Source: Iodobacter fluviatilis (GTDB lineage Bacteria; Pseudomonadota; Gammaproteobacteria; Burkholderiales; Chitinibacteraceae). From it: a DNA stretch of 64,000 bases. Under the pieces are notes generated by a model. It was not told the DNA's origin. It ran no database searches and worked only from the letters and a program-made list of their open reading frames with translations. A program made the translations under genes and the position numbers. The stretch lies in assembly GCF_900451195.1 (NCBI RefSeq), contig NZ_UGHR01000001.1, forward strand, positions 558,001 through 622,000, given 5' to 3'. This document shows, piece by piece, positions 17,884 to 26,505 of the stretch (positions are counted from its first letter, which is position 1; every line of letters starts with the position of its first letter).

Positions 17884-19278
17884 ATGAGTTTGATGCGCAA
17901 GAAAAGCGTTCAGGACATGCTGGTATTTGCCCAGACGTCCACGGCGCTTCGCAGGGAGCTGTCTGCTTTTGACCTCACTATGCTGGGGATTGGTGCAATT
18001 ATTGGCACAGGCATCTTTGTGCTGACGGGCACAGGGGCGACGGTTGCAGGGCCGGGCCTTGTACTGTCATTTATCATTGGCGCGTTGGCCTGCGGTTTTG
18101 CTGCACTTTGCTATGCCGAATTTGCCTCCATGCTGCCGGTTTCAGGCTCAACCTATACCTACGCTTATGCTACTTTGGGCGAGCTGATTGCCTGGATGAT
18201 AGGCTGGGATTTAATGCTGGAATACCTGCTGGCCTCTTCTGCTGTTTCAGTAGGGTGGTCTGGTTATTTCCAGAGCCTGCTGGGCGGGTTTGGGATTTAC
18301 TTGCCTGATATGCTGACTGCGGCAGCGGGTGCCGTGCCAGGCAAGAGCACGTTTTTTAATCTGCCTGCATTTGCCATTGCGATGGTGATTACCGCCTTAC
18401 TGGCTTTTGGGATTAAAGAATCAAAGCGCGTCAATAATATTGTGGTGCTGATCAAGGTGGCCGTTGTACTGCTCTTTATTGCGATTGGCGTATGGCATGT
18501 AGAGCCAGTGAACTGGAGCCCGGCGTTGCCCTTTGGTTTTTCTGGTGTATTTCATGGCGCGGCCATCGTGTTTTTTAGTTTTTTGGGCTTTGATGCGGTG
18601 ACCTGTGCGGCTGAAGAAGTAAAAGACCCGGCTAAAGATATCCCTAAGGGCGTGATCTGGTCGCTGGCCATTTGTTCTCTGCTCTATGTGATTGTGGCCG
18701 CGATTATGACCGGCATTGTGCCTTATGCTCAGTTTGCAGGTATTGATCACCCTGTGTCGCTTGCGCTGCAGGTGGCCAAGCTCAACTGGTTTGCTGGTTT
18801 TGTCGATTTAGGCGCTATTTTGGGCATGATGACGGTGATTTTGGTGATGACCTACGGCCAGACCCGTATCCTGCTGGCTATGTCCCGCGATGGCCTCTTG
18901 CCGAAGATTTTCTCTGAGATTAACCCCCGCTACGGCACACCTTATAAAGCCACCTGGCTGATTGGCACAATGATTGCGCTGATTGCTGGCTTTGTGCCGC
19001 TGCATACCCTAGCCGAGCTGGTGAATATCGGTACGCTGGCCGCATTTTCCCTGATTGCTATTGCCGTGATTGTGCTGCGTCAGCGCGAGCCGGATTTACC
19101 GCGCAAATTTGTCTGCCCGGCCGTGCCCTATGTGCCGGCATTAGCGGTGATCTTTTGCGTGTTTTTGATGACTCAGTTGTCTGCAATGACCTGGCTGTGT
19201 TTTGCCATCTGGTTAGCTTTGGGGTTGATTGTGTATTTTGGCTATTCACGCCACCATTCATTGCTGCATAAGGCATAA
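17884..19278 (+). CDS. APC-family amino acid permease (cationic amino acid transporter type)
   Basis: A 464-residue inner-membrane carrier with about twelve hydrophobic helices. The unwound TM1 motif (MLGIGAIIGTGIFVLTG), the FFSFLGFDAVTCAAEEVKDPAKDIPKG segment of TM6 and its following loop, and the TYGQTRILLAMSRDGLLP loop match the CAT/YfnA group of the APC superfamily. These import amino acids with protons. GGGA lies 5 bp before the ATG. Monocistronic with its own terminator. Which amino acid is carried cannot be told. Confidence 0.92.
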   Translation: MSLMRKKSVQDMLVFAQTSTALRRELSAFDLTMLGIGAIIGTGIFVLTGTGATVAGPGLVLSFIIGALACGFAALCYAEFASMLPVSGSTYTYAYATLGELIAWMIGWDLMLEYLLASSAVSVGWSGYFQSLLGGFGIYLPDMLTAAAGAVPGKSTFFNLPAFAIAMVITALLAFGIKESKRVNNIVVLIKVAVVLLFIAIGVWHVEPVNWSPALPFGFSGVFHGAAIVFFSFLGFDAVTCAAEEVKDPAKDIPKGVIWSLAICSLLYVIVAAIMTGIVPYAQFAGIDHPVSLALQVAKLNWFAGFVDLGAILGMMTVILVMTYGQTRILLAMSRDGLLPKIFSEINPRYGTPYKATWLIGTMIALIAGFVPLHTLAELVNIGTLAAFSLIAIAVIVLRQREPDLPRKFVCPAVPYVPALAVIFCVFLMTQLSAMTWLCFAIWLALGLIVYFGYSRHHSLLHKA

Positions 19279-19290
19279 AGCCTGATCAGC

Positions 19291-19327
19291 AAAAAACGGC
19301 GCAGCTTTTTATGCTGCGCCGTTTTTT
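19291..19327 (+). terminator. Strong bidirectional-type terminator after APC permease
   Basis: A perfect 15-bp stem (AAAAAACGGCGCAGC / GCTGCGCCGTTTTTT) with a 7-base loop and a T-run. Confidence 0.94.
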
Positions 19328-19441
19328 ATTGTGTAAACCCCATGAAAAACGGTCTGAAAGGTCTGAGTGCAGCGCTTGAAGCATAAGCTATGCTGAACAA
19401 CATCACGGTGTGGTAAAAATGGCTCAGAATCGAGGTAGCCT

Positions 19442-20251
19442 ATGCATTCCTTACGCATTGTAATCTGTGTGTTGCTGGTGCAATGGCATGTTGTAGCGGC
19501 AGCTGGTTGTTCCAGGCCCTTGATTGTGGCAAGCAGCCCGATCAGTATTTTTATGGAAATTGATGAGTCAAATCGTGTCAGCGGTCTGGTGCCTGATTTT
19601 TTAACTGAAATTTCAAAAACAACGGGCTGCCAGTTTGTTTACGAAGTGATGCCCAGAATACGTGCGCTGCTGATGTTTGAAGCAGGAAAAGTTGACATCA
19701 TTGCTGCATCAAAAATAGATAAACGGGATGCGGTAGGCGATTATATCAATGTGATTTCTGAGCAGACCAGTTTGATTTTACCAAAAGATCACCCTGATGC
19801 GGCCACGCCGCTTGATGCATTAATGCAGGGAAAACTGCAGGTGAATGTGGTGCGGGGCTTTAATCTGGGGCCGGAGTACATGGCCTTGATGGCACTATTA
19901 AAGCAAAAAAATAAACTGGAAGACGTGCTGGATACCGATATTATTGCCCGTAAAATGCTTGAAAAAAGGTGTGATGCAACGGTTGGGGGGATATCCGCAT
20001 TTGCAAAATCGTTTGAAAGATATCATTTAGAATCAAAATTACATGCTGTTCCGATCGCGGCCATTCCTGTTGTTAATTCTGGCTTTTATTTGTCTAAAAC
20101 CAGTATGCAGGAAAAAGACAGATTATTTTTGGGCGCTGAATTAAATGCGAAGTTGAAGGCTGGAAAATTTAAAGAAATATTTATGAAAAGAGTGAAAGGC
20201 ATGAATGATCTTTATCGTACTCTGGTCTTTGAAAATGGCACTAAAAATTAA
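19442..20251 (+). CDS. Periplasmic solute-binding protein (SBP family 3-like)
   Basis: The 269-residue protein has a signal peptide (about residues 1-21). The mature part resembles bacterial extracellular solute-binding proteins of family 3: residues such as NRVSGLVPDFLTEISKTTGCQFVYEVMPRIRALLMFEAGKVDIIAAS show the usual start of lobe 1. Family members bind amino acids or similar ligands in the periplasm. No permease genes are adjacent, so it may serve a remote transporter or act as a sensor. GAGGT lies 5 bp before the ATG. Its last 11 bases overlap the 3' end of the convergent yjbR-like gene. Confidence 0.85.
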   Translation: MHSLRIVICVLLVQWHVVAAAGCSRPLIVASSPISIFMEIDESNRVSGLVPDFLTEISKTTGCQFVYEVMPRIRALLMFEAGKVDIIAASKIDKRDAVGDYINVISEQTSLILPKDHPDAATPLDALMQGKLQVNVVRGFNLGPEYMALMALLKQKNKLEDVLDTDIIARKMLEKRCDATVGGISAFAKSFERYHLESKLHAVPIAAIPVVNSGFYLSKTSMQEKDRLFLGAELNAKLKAGKFKEIFMKRVKGMNDLYRTLVFENGTKN

Positions 20252-20606
20252 GGGGTTTGATTGTTTTCTGTGCTTTTTTAGTTAGATTGCTGAATGCTTT
20301 TTGGTAGGACTCATCAATCAGCATTCTGATAAAACTGCTTTCTTTTGATGTTAAATCACTGATGCTGATCCAGTGAAAGCGCTGCATATAGCGGGCAGGC
20401 TTAATTCCTTCCTGATCAGTCAGCTCTAAAAAGCGCTCAGGGGCTGCACGAATACTAAAGCGGCCTTGCTCGGGCTGGCTGGTTTTAAAATAGGCAAATT
20501 GCTTATCGCCTACATAAAAAACATGAATATTGGCCGGGGCAGCAAATATTTTTTCACTGGCACCTGCCAGTGACCGGCAATAGTTCTTTGTGGCTTCTAT
20601 ATCCAT
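20241..20606 (-). CDS. MmcQ/YjbR family protein
   Basis: A 121-residue cytoplasmic protein of the MmcQ/YjbR fold, whose members have a CyaY-like DNA-binding surface. Recognisable features are the opening ATKNYCRSLAGASEKIF, the strand VFYVGDKQFAYFKT, the RYMQRFHWISISDL segment and the closing helix LIDESYQKAFSNLTKKAQ. Biological role is uncertain. It is convergent with the solute-binding protein gene and overlaps it by 11 bp at the 3' ends. Confidence 0.82.
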   Translation of the reverse strand: MDIEATKNYCRSLAGASEKIFAAPANIHVFYVGDKQFAYFKTSQPEQGRFSIRAAPERFLELTDQEGIKPARYMQRFHWISISDLTSKESSFIRMLIDESYQKAFSNLTKKAQKTIKPLNF

Positions 20607-20658
20607 TGCTCACTTTGTGCGCGCGCTCCTTAGGAAAGGAGCGCAGCGTGATATGCCA

Positions 20659-21474
20659 TTATTTAGCGGCAGGCGCAGATGCCAGTTTTGCCGGGATATT
20701 GAGTAATTTATCAACGGTGGTAAATTGATAGCCCTGTTTTTTTAGCTCTGGAATCAAGCGCGAAGTCGCCAAAATAGTGGGTTTGCGGCCACGCCCGCCG
20801 GAATCGTGCATCAGCACAATGGCTTCTGGGTGAATATACTGGCGAATGACGTTTTCGATAGCATTACTGGCCAACTCGTCCATTTTGTTTTGATGGGTAT
20901 GAAACCAGTCGGCACTGTCTACCGACCATAAAATGGCTTTCATGCCTTTGCCCTGCAGGCTTTTAATTTGGCTGTCATTTAAAAAACCATAGGGTGGGCG
21001 CATCATGGTGGGTTGAAATCCCACCACTTTTTGATAAGCCTGCTGGGTTTTTTCCAGCTGATCCTGCCACCATACACCGCCGTCTTCCAGCTTGCTTAAA
21101 TCGGGGTGGTTATAGCTATGGTTGGCCAGGGTATGGCCTTCTGCCAGCGCACGGCGCACGGTTTCTGGGAATTGCTCAATCTGGCTGCCTTGCCAAAAAA
21201 AGGTGACTTTTACATTTTCTTTTTTAAGTAAATCCAGCAGGGCTGGCGTATCAAGGCTGGGGCCATCATCGTAGGTAAAGGCAATTTCCTTGCGATCTCC
21301 CGGCCCTTCCAGAAAATAAGTCCCGGCAAATTCTTTCGCTTGCCTGTCCAGCACTGCCGGGGGGATTTGCCCCCAGTTTTCTACAAAAGGCGTACGCAGC
21401 CGGGGCGGGGTTTGCGCATTGGCCATGCCGACAGAGACTAATAATCCCATGACGATTCGACTGATTTTTTTCAT
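20659..21474 (-). CDS. Polysaccharide deacetylase (NodB domain, carbohydrate esterase 4)
   Basis: A secreted or periplasmic deacetylase. The signal peptide ends at SVGMANA. The NodB domain is complete: motif 1 TYDDGP (D69, D70), motif 2 HSYNH (zinc ligands H119, H123), motif 3 RPPYG, motif 4 DSADW and motif 5 LMHDSGG. CE4 enzymes remove N- or O-acetyl groups from peptidoglycan, chitin oligomers or exopolysaccharide; the substrate here is not evident. AGGA lies 7 bp before the ATG. It lies about 50 bp downstream of... the yjbR-like gene follows in the same direction, and a shared transcript is possible. Confidence 0.93.
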   Translation of the reverse strand: MKKISRIVMGLLVSVGMANAQTPPRLRTPFVENWGQIPPAVLDRQAKEFAGTYFLEGPGDRKEIAFTYDDGPSLDTPALLDLLKKENVKVTFFWQGSQIEQFPETVRRALAEGHTLANHSYNHPDLSKLEDGGVWWQDQLEKTQQAYQKVVGFQPTMMRPPYGFLNDSQIKSLQGKGMKAILWSVDSADWFHTHQNKMDELASNAIENVIRQYIHPEAIVLMHDSGGRGRKPTILATSRLIPELKKQGYQFTTVDKLLNIPAKLASAPAAK

Positions 21475-21497
21475 TGCTTATCCTTTTGGGCGGGTGA

Positions 21498-21836
21498 TTA
21501 GCTTTTCGGCATAATTATAAAAGAGGCGACAATAATGAATAGTAAAAGAATGAGCAACCAGCCTGTTAGCCGTGTGGCTTTGCATAATTTCTGATGGTAT
21601 TGGCTGGGCAGCTGCTGCACGATATCAGATCTGATTAGTGGCGGAATAATGTGCAGTGCCTGAAATTCAATCCCAATATTTGAATCCATTGCCCCGTTGT
21701 TGGCCGACAGCAGTTGTGGGTAGGAATCTTTAAAAATAGTGTGTAAATGGCAGCACAAATATAAATACACAAACAGCACTGGCAATACGGATAAAAAGCA
21801 GGCGGGCAAAATATAATTATTCAGAATATCAAGCAT
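21498..21836 (-). CDS. Hypothetical protein with two membrane segments
   Basis: About 112 residues with a hydrophobic segment at each end (roughly 8-28 and 90-110) and a ~60-residue polar part between them. The overall layout recalls UspB-like small membrane proteins, but I see no clear sequence match. The start is uncertain: 21836 places the first membrane segment at the N-terminus, while an ATG at 21854 adds six residues. Neither has a strong ribosome-binding site. It lies between the GNAT gene and the deacetylase gene in the same direction, with short gaps. Confidence 0.6.
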   Translation of the reverse strand: MLDILNNYILPACFLSVLPVLFVYLYLCCHLHTIFKDSYPQLLSANNGAMDSNIGIEFQALHIIPPLIRSDIVQQLPSQYHQKLCKATRLTGWLLILLLFIIVASFIIMPKS

Positions 21837-21872
21837 AAAGGCCCCGGGTGGCATGAATGATGAATTGCTGAT

Positions 21873-22388
21873 TTAAACATTGGGCTGAATGAACTTGTAG
21901 TAATACACGGTGGGGCGCAGCTCACCATTGGGGCTTTTTGCATAGTCCGGTATGCTGCCTGCTGCTTTCCAGCCTGAATGCAGGTAGATTAATTCTGCAT
22001 CTGAGCCAGCTTCGGTATCGAGTACCAGCAGGCTGCGGCCAAGCTGAAATGCAAAGTTTTCCGCCGCTTTCATTAATTTGCTGGAAACACCCTGGCCGCG
22101 ATATTCGCGCAATACAAATAGCTTTTGAATCTCGGCACGGTGCTGGCCGTTTTGTTTGCCACATAATGCTAATTGCACCGACCCGACTATTTTTTCGTCT
22201 TTAATCGCGACCCATAAATAAAGACCGCTTTGCAGTGCAGGAAAAACCTGCTGCCAGTATTGATTCGCATCCTCCATAGAGAGCGGGGCAAGAAAGCCGA
22301 CCGATGCGCCACCATCCACGGCATCCTTTAACAGGCTGCAAAGGCCAGGAATTAAAAAGGCATCGCCAGGCTGAACAAGGGAAATCAT
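21873..22388 (-). CDS. GNAT family N-acetyltransferase
   Basis: A 171-residue cytoplasmic acetyltransferase. The acetyl-CoA binding motif A is clear (IQKLFVLREYRGQGVSSKLMKAAENFA), preceded by the KIVGSVQLAL strand and followed by LVLDTEAGSDAELIYLHSGWKAAG, which suits the motif B region. The acceptor substrate is unknown; candidates include antibiotics, amino acids or protein N-termini. It is followed by the two-segment membrane protein after 36 bp on the same strand. Confidence 0.88.
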   Translation of the reverse strand: MISLVQPGDAFLIPGLCSLLKDAVDGGASVGFLAPLSMEDANQYWQQVFPALQSGLYLWVAIKDEKIVGSVQLALCGKQNGQHRAEIQKLFVLREYRGQGVSSKLMKAAENFAFQLGRSLLVLDTEAGSDAELIYLHSGWKAAGSIPDYAKSPNGELRPTVYYYKFIQPNV

Positions 22389-22413
22389 CGCAGATCGCTT
22401 TTAATGATGAGTT

Positions 22414-23160
22414 TTAATTTTGAAAATCAGAGATATATTTTTGTCTTAGCCTGTCTAAGCGGCCATCTTTACGAATTGTATTTAATGCTCTGTTCATTTT
22501 ACGCAAAATAGCAGAAGGTGTGCGAAGGCTGATGCCATACCAATAGTCTGTTTGTCCTGCGACCAGCTGTACAGGCACTATTTCGTTTTTTATACCTAAT
22601 TTTTCTGCATTGTATGCTGCAGCCCAATTAAGAGAAAGCAGCAGATCGAACCGGCCATGCTTTAATTTACGCATATTGTTTTCATCATCGCTTGCTAAAT
22701 CAAGCTGATCAAAACCCTGTCGTATTAAACTTCTGGCTGCTGCGGATTCACGGACCACACCAATATGATAAGCGCGTGCATCATCTAATTTATTAACCAC
22801 AATATCTTTACGTTTTGCCAGCTTGTAAAGCAGGATGCGCCGCGAGCTGATCGGGCCCAGCCACTGAAATTGCCCTTCACGCTCTGGCGTGCGCACCATA
22901 GAATAAATCAGCGTATTCGCTTCTTTTTGCGCCCGGCTATAGGCCCGAGGCCATGGCAGTATTTCTTTTTTTAGAGTGATGCCAGAATCAAGGGCAATTA
23001 AATCCAGTAATTCAGTTGAAAACCCGGTTACTTTTCCATCCTGTTCGTAATTAAGAGGCGGCAAATATTCGGTTAATGCATTAAGCTGTTCTGCCGCCTG
23101 AGCATAAATACTGATGTGTAAAATAATAATAAAATAATATATTTTCTTATAAATAACCAT
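22414..23160 (-). CDS. Periplasmic solute-binding protein (SBP family 3-like)
   Basis: A 248-residue protein with a signal peptide ending near AQA. The mature part has family 3 solute-binding features: LNALTEYLPPLNYEQDGKVTGFSTELLDLIALDSG, the PWPRAYSRAQKEANTLIYSMVRTPERE segment and a C-terminal helix LDRLRQKYISDFQN. No permease is nearby, so ligand and role are unknown. It is a distant relative of the protein at 19442, and both may be stand-alone receptors. It lies 25 bp upstream of the GNAT gene on the same strand. Confidence 0.85.
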   Translation of the reverse strand: MVIYKKIYYFIIILHISIYAQAAEQLNALTEYLPPLNYEQDGKVTGFSTELLDLIALDSGITLKKEILPWPRAYSRAQKEANTLIYSMVRTPEREGQFQWLGPISSRRILLYKLAKRKDIVVNKLDDARAYHIGVVRESAAARSLIRQGFDQLDLASDDENNMRKLKHGRFDLLLSLNWAAAYNAEKLGIKNEIVPVQLVAGQTDYWYGISLRTPSAILRKMNRALNTIRKDGRLDRLRQKYISDFQN

Positions 23161-23462
23161 ATTGACTCATAAAGTACCACCCCCTTAGCAGGGGAATGAG
23201 CCTTATTTTATTCTATAAAGATGATAAGTTAATGACTGAGTGTAGCTGTGCTAGGCTATCTGCACCATGTTCATCATAGGGATACTGAAGTCATACGAGA
23301 GTGAAGCCTCGAAAAACCAATCATTTGCCATCATATGGCATTTTTCATTAAGTAATATCATTACTTATCAAATATTTTTATTAAATGATATTTATTGTTT
23401 TTGTGTTATTTAGGTTGCATGTGTGCGGGAATGGGCTACTGCCCATGCCCGCACTTTTGCTA
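23161..23462. other. Intergenic region with one copy of a short direct repeat
   Basis: No gene is visible. A 32-bp block at 23211-23242 (TTCTATAAAGATG..AAGTTAATGA) recurs in the same orientation at 25161-25192, on the other side of the M20 amidohydrolase gene. Confidence 0.6.
23211..23242 (+). repeat. Short direct repeat, copy A
   Basis: Matches 25161-25192 except for about four positions. The two copies flank the M20 amidohydrolase gene and lie 1.95 kb apart. Confidence 0.65.
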
Positions 23463-24851
23463 TTAATTAACCGTATTTTTTGATGTGTTTTGTTTTGCCA
23501 TAATACTCAGCACTGCAACGCTATTTACTTTTGCTCCAATTGGAATCGCGGCTAAATCAACAAAGAAATCCGGGTTGTGATTGGAATAAGGGAAGGGACG
23601 GCCCATTAATTGTGCTTCTTGAAAGAGCGCGGGGGGGGCTACACCTACCAGCATAAATACATAGGGAGTATTGAGGGGTTTAAATGCTTCCTGAAAGTCT
23701 TCTGACCCCATCACAGCAGGGAAATGATCAATCACCTTGCCCTTGCCCATCAGCGCTTCAAGTGAAGGATTAATACGGCTAACTAATAGCTTGTCATTGA
23801 TCAGTGGCCCAGAGTTGCCTTTCATGACGCGGGTTGGCATTTTTTCTGCACTTACCCCTGCCGCAATTGCCACGCCTTTATTGATTTCATCAATTCGCTT
23901 TAGCATCTGTGTGCGCACTTCAGGCGTAAACCAGCGCAGATTCAGCTTCAGTACTGAGGTTTCAGGAATCACATTATTATCGCGGCCAGTGACGATAGAG
24001 CCGACTGATAATACAGCGGCAGCCTGTGGATCAAGATTGCGGCTCACAATCGTTTGATAGGCCAGCACCGCTTGTGATGCCATGACTACCGGATCGATCG
24101 TCATTTGTGGGGTGGAGCCATGGCCGCCAAGGCCATTAAAGGTGATGTCGAGTTGATCGACGCCCGCCATGCGTACCCCCGGGGAGCTGGAAATCACGCC
24201 AACTGGCCCTGGAGCGGTATGGGTACCAAAGGCGAAATCAGGCTTGGGAAAGCCGCGCTCCCAGAGTTTATCGTCCACCATGGCTTGCGCGCCTAGGCCG
24301 ACTTCTTCTGCGGGCTGGGCATAAACCACCAGCGTGCCAGACCAGTCAGACTTTAGTGCCGCCATCGTTTTGGCAAGGCCTAGCATCCAAGTTACGTGCG
24401 CATCGTGGCCACAGGCATGCATGACATCGATTTCACTACCATCGGCTTGTTTTTGTTTGGCTTTGGCGGCATAGGGTAGGCCGGTGGTTTCACGTACCGC
24501 GTTGGAATCCATATCAGCACGGAACCATACCGTTGGCCCCTCACCATTTTTAAGCACGCCCACAACGCCGGTTTTTCCTATGCCCTCAGTCACGCTAAAG
24601 CCCAAGGCTTTCAGCTCCTTACTCACAATGCCTGCCGTACGGGTTTCGGTAAAGGCCAGCTCTGGGTGCTGGTGCAGGTCTTTAAAAATGTGGGTTAGCC
24701 TTGCTGTATCTGCATCTACTGCCGAATTCACTTTACTAATCAGTGCAGCGGCAATGGCTTCTTTCGCAACAGGCGCATCTGCGGCCATCAAGGGGGCTGC
24801 AGATAGTAAAACACTGATCGCAAGCGGGAGGAGCTTTTGAGTAAGGGTCAT
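23463..24851 (-). CDS. Secreted M20-family amidohydrolase
   Basis: A metal-dependent amidohydrolase related to hippurate hydrolase, IAA-amino-acid hydrolase and AbgB. The signal peptide (ends APLMAA) predicts a periplasmic location. Metal-site motifs are present: HQHPELAFTE, VWFRADMDSNAV, MHACGHDAHV, YAQPAEEVGLGAQAM, the dimerisation-domain GGHGSTPQ and the last ligand region near VMGSEDF. It would cleave an acyl or aryl group from an amino acid. The start at 24851 is chosen over 24878 because AAGGA lies 6 bp before it. It is monocistronic, between two copies of a short direct repeat. Confidence 0.92.
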   Translation of the reverse strand: MTLTQKLLPLAISVLLSAAPLMAADAPVAKEAIAAALISKVNSAVDADTARLTHIFKDLHQHPELAFTETRTAGIVSKELKALGFSVTEGIGKTGVVGVLKNGEGPTVWFRADMDSNAVRETTGLPYAAKAKQKQADGSEIDVMHACGHDAHVTWMLGLAKTMAALKSDWSGTLVVYAQPAEEVGLGAQAMVDDKLWERGFPKPDFAFGTHTAPGPVGVISSSPGVRMAGVDQLDITFNGLGGHGSTPQMTIDPVVMASQAVLAYQTIVSRNLDPQAAAVLSVGSIVTGRDNNVIPETSVLKLNLRWFTPEVRTQMLKRIDEINKGVAIAAGVSAEKMPTRVMKGNSGPLINDKLLVSRINPSLEALMGKGKVIDHFPAVMGSEDFQEAFKPLNTPYVFMLVGVAPPALFQEAQLMGRPFPYSNHNPDFFVDLAAIPIGAKVNSVAVLSIMAKQNTSKNTVN

Positions 24852-25437
24852 GGTGTTCCTTGGCCGGGGAGTAGACATGATTCAGCATAAGTGCTTTTTA
24901 AGGGCAAAACTTTGTCCTAGTTTAAACAAGAGCAAATTTTAATGCGAGTTTTATGAAAGAATTTGTAAGAAATTGTCGAGGAGAGTGTTTGAAGTGCCGT
25001 GTGTTATGCCTCGTTTTGGAACAGGGGCTCAGGCTTTTATGGTGTGGTTTATTTTGAGGGGGCGCGAATATAACGTTGCCAAGTGCTTAGTTTTTTGGAG
25101 GAGCGCCATAGGCCTGTTTTAGTTAAGTCTCTGATTGCTATTCCAAAATAAAAAAACCGATTCTATAAAGATGCCAAGTTAATGATTGGGCAGACCTGCG
25201 ACTGGCAAATTTACTGTTAAAGCTTTTGCAAAATTATCACTCAATCTTATACACGCCATAATGTGGTTTTACATTGGGTACAGATTGTTGTCTGAGTTTT
25301 ATCCATCTGCTCTCGGCACATCATAATCATGCTGAATTTAAAGTAAAGAATTGAGGTGTGGTTTTAATCAGTGTTTTTCTGAATGCCATGCAGTAATCCA
25401 GATTTTGCCACGGTTTATGGCAAAATCTGGCGGCGGA
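24852..25437. other. 586-bp region without recognisable gene
   Basis: I see no convincing coding sequence on either strand. It includes the promoter side of the amidohydrolase gene and, at 25161-25192, the second copy of the short direct repeat. A palindromic block near 25402-25430 (GATTTTGCCACGG..TGGCAAAATC) lies just after the DUF2846 stop on the minus strand and may act as its terminator. Confidence 0.55.
25161..25192 (+). repeat. Short direct repeat, copy B
   Basis: Second copy of the block at 23211-23242, same orientation. Confidence 0.65.
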
Positions 25438-25872
25438 TTATTTAGTAATTGCCAAGGTTGTTTCTAGAACACCTTTTTTTCCTTCTGCTTCATTCACTAA
25501 GTTCAGCTTATTGCGTGCATATAGCAGCCCCATTTTTACTTCTTGCCAAACATAAATTAAAGTACCAGGTTTTGCTTCAATTTCAAGTGTCTCTGTGTTT
25601 TCAGCTTTAGAAACAATACTATGTTTGCCTGGCTCTACTTCTTTGTACAGATATGTTTTTGCTGCTGTTTTGCCTAGTTCTTTACCATCGAGCTCAACAT
25701 CCATTGTAACTGCAGCACCCATTGATTCGTTTCGGAAAATATAGAGGCCAGCTTTATCTGCAGGTACAGTAAATGTTTTTAATGCGATATCTTGCTTTGT
25801 ATCACCTTTAGGAACAGAGGCACAACCAACTAAGCCAGAAAGAATCACTGCAGCAAGTAATAATTTTTTCAT
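25438..25872 (-). CDS. DUF2846 family lipoprotein
   Basis: A 144-residue lipoprotein with lipobox LVGC (C17) and the DUF2846 pattern: AGLYIFRNES, MDVELDGKELGKTAAKTYLYKEVEPGKHSI, and PGTLIYVWQEVKMG. Such proteins are outer- or inner-membrane lipoproteins with a small beta-sandwich and unknown role. GAGAAA lies upstream of the ATG. It is an isolated gene; a possible hairpin lies directly after its stop. Confidence 0.87.
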   Translation of the reverse strand: MKKLLLAAVILSGLVGCASVPKGDTKQDIALKTFTVPADKAGLYIFRNESMGAAVTMDVELDGKELGKTAAKTYLYKEVEPGKHSIVSKAENTETLEIEAKPGTLIYVWQEVKMGLLYARNKLNLVNEAEGKKGVLETTLAITK

Positions 25873-26315
25873 CAGACTTTCTCTTTAATAGGCAAATATT
25901 ATTTAAATTTTAATATTTAAATAAACAAGGAGTGGTTAAATAAATATGAAACATATTCTCTACAGACTGAGTGGATATTCTATCGTCATTTTTTTCTTTC
26001 GTCGATAGAAAGATTTTTGTCTGATCAATTATTATCAATTTGTATATGCAATAGAGGCTTGGGTGGGCTTTTTGCGTCATTTTATGTTTTATTGGCGTGC
26101 TGGTATGGATACGGCTCATGGCAGCGTTAATTACTCCAAAAACAATTCGGTCAGTGCCTGCTGCTTATTCGCCATGGCCCTGTTCATGTGAGTGGCCAAA
26201 GCAGGTGGCAAGGAGGCGTAACAATTTTGTAGCCTCTGCTGCCAGTTCAATGGGTGGGACGGTCACAACAAATCGCTGGTTCAGTGTCATTTTGATATGG
26301 GAGCAACAATGCTAG
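25873..26315. other. Non-coding region upstream of DUF2846 gene
   Basis: No supported gene. A stretch at about 26097-26315 is open on both strands and more GC-rich than its surroundings, and may be a gene remnant, but neither translation resembles a known family. It ends at the ~165-bp palindromic repeat. Confidence 0.45.
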
Positions 26316-26480
26316 AGCAGCCTGTCGGATTTGAGACTGTCGCTACTGCGAAAATACCGGATTTGGCCATATTTCGAGCTTTTTATCGTTAAATAGCCCG
26401 CTATTCGCCTCAAAAAACCTCAAAATCTGTTTCAAACCGGATGTTTTCTCGCTACGGACGCTCAAGTCCGACAGGCTGCT
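26316..26480 (+). repeat. ~165-bp palindromic repeat element, full copy
   Basis: The ends are imperfect inverted repeats (AGCAGCCTGTCGGATTTGAG / CTCAAGTCCGACAGGCTGCT). The centre contains the pair AGCCCGCTATTCGCCTC and CTACTGCGAAAATACCGGAT. The same element, inverted, lies at 45675-45838, and a deleted form at 14902-14985. All three are directly after genes, which fits a small non-autonomous mobile or REP-type element. Confidence 0.88.
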
Positions 26481-26505
26481 AATTAAATTAACTGCTGTAT
26501 TTCTC

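Noticed and set aside
26097..26315. Open frames on both strands upstream of the palindromic repeat
   Set aside because: Neither translation looks like a known or well-composed protein and no ribosome-binding site was seen; left as unassigned region.
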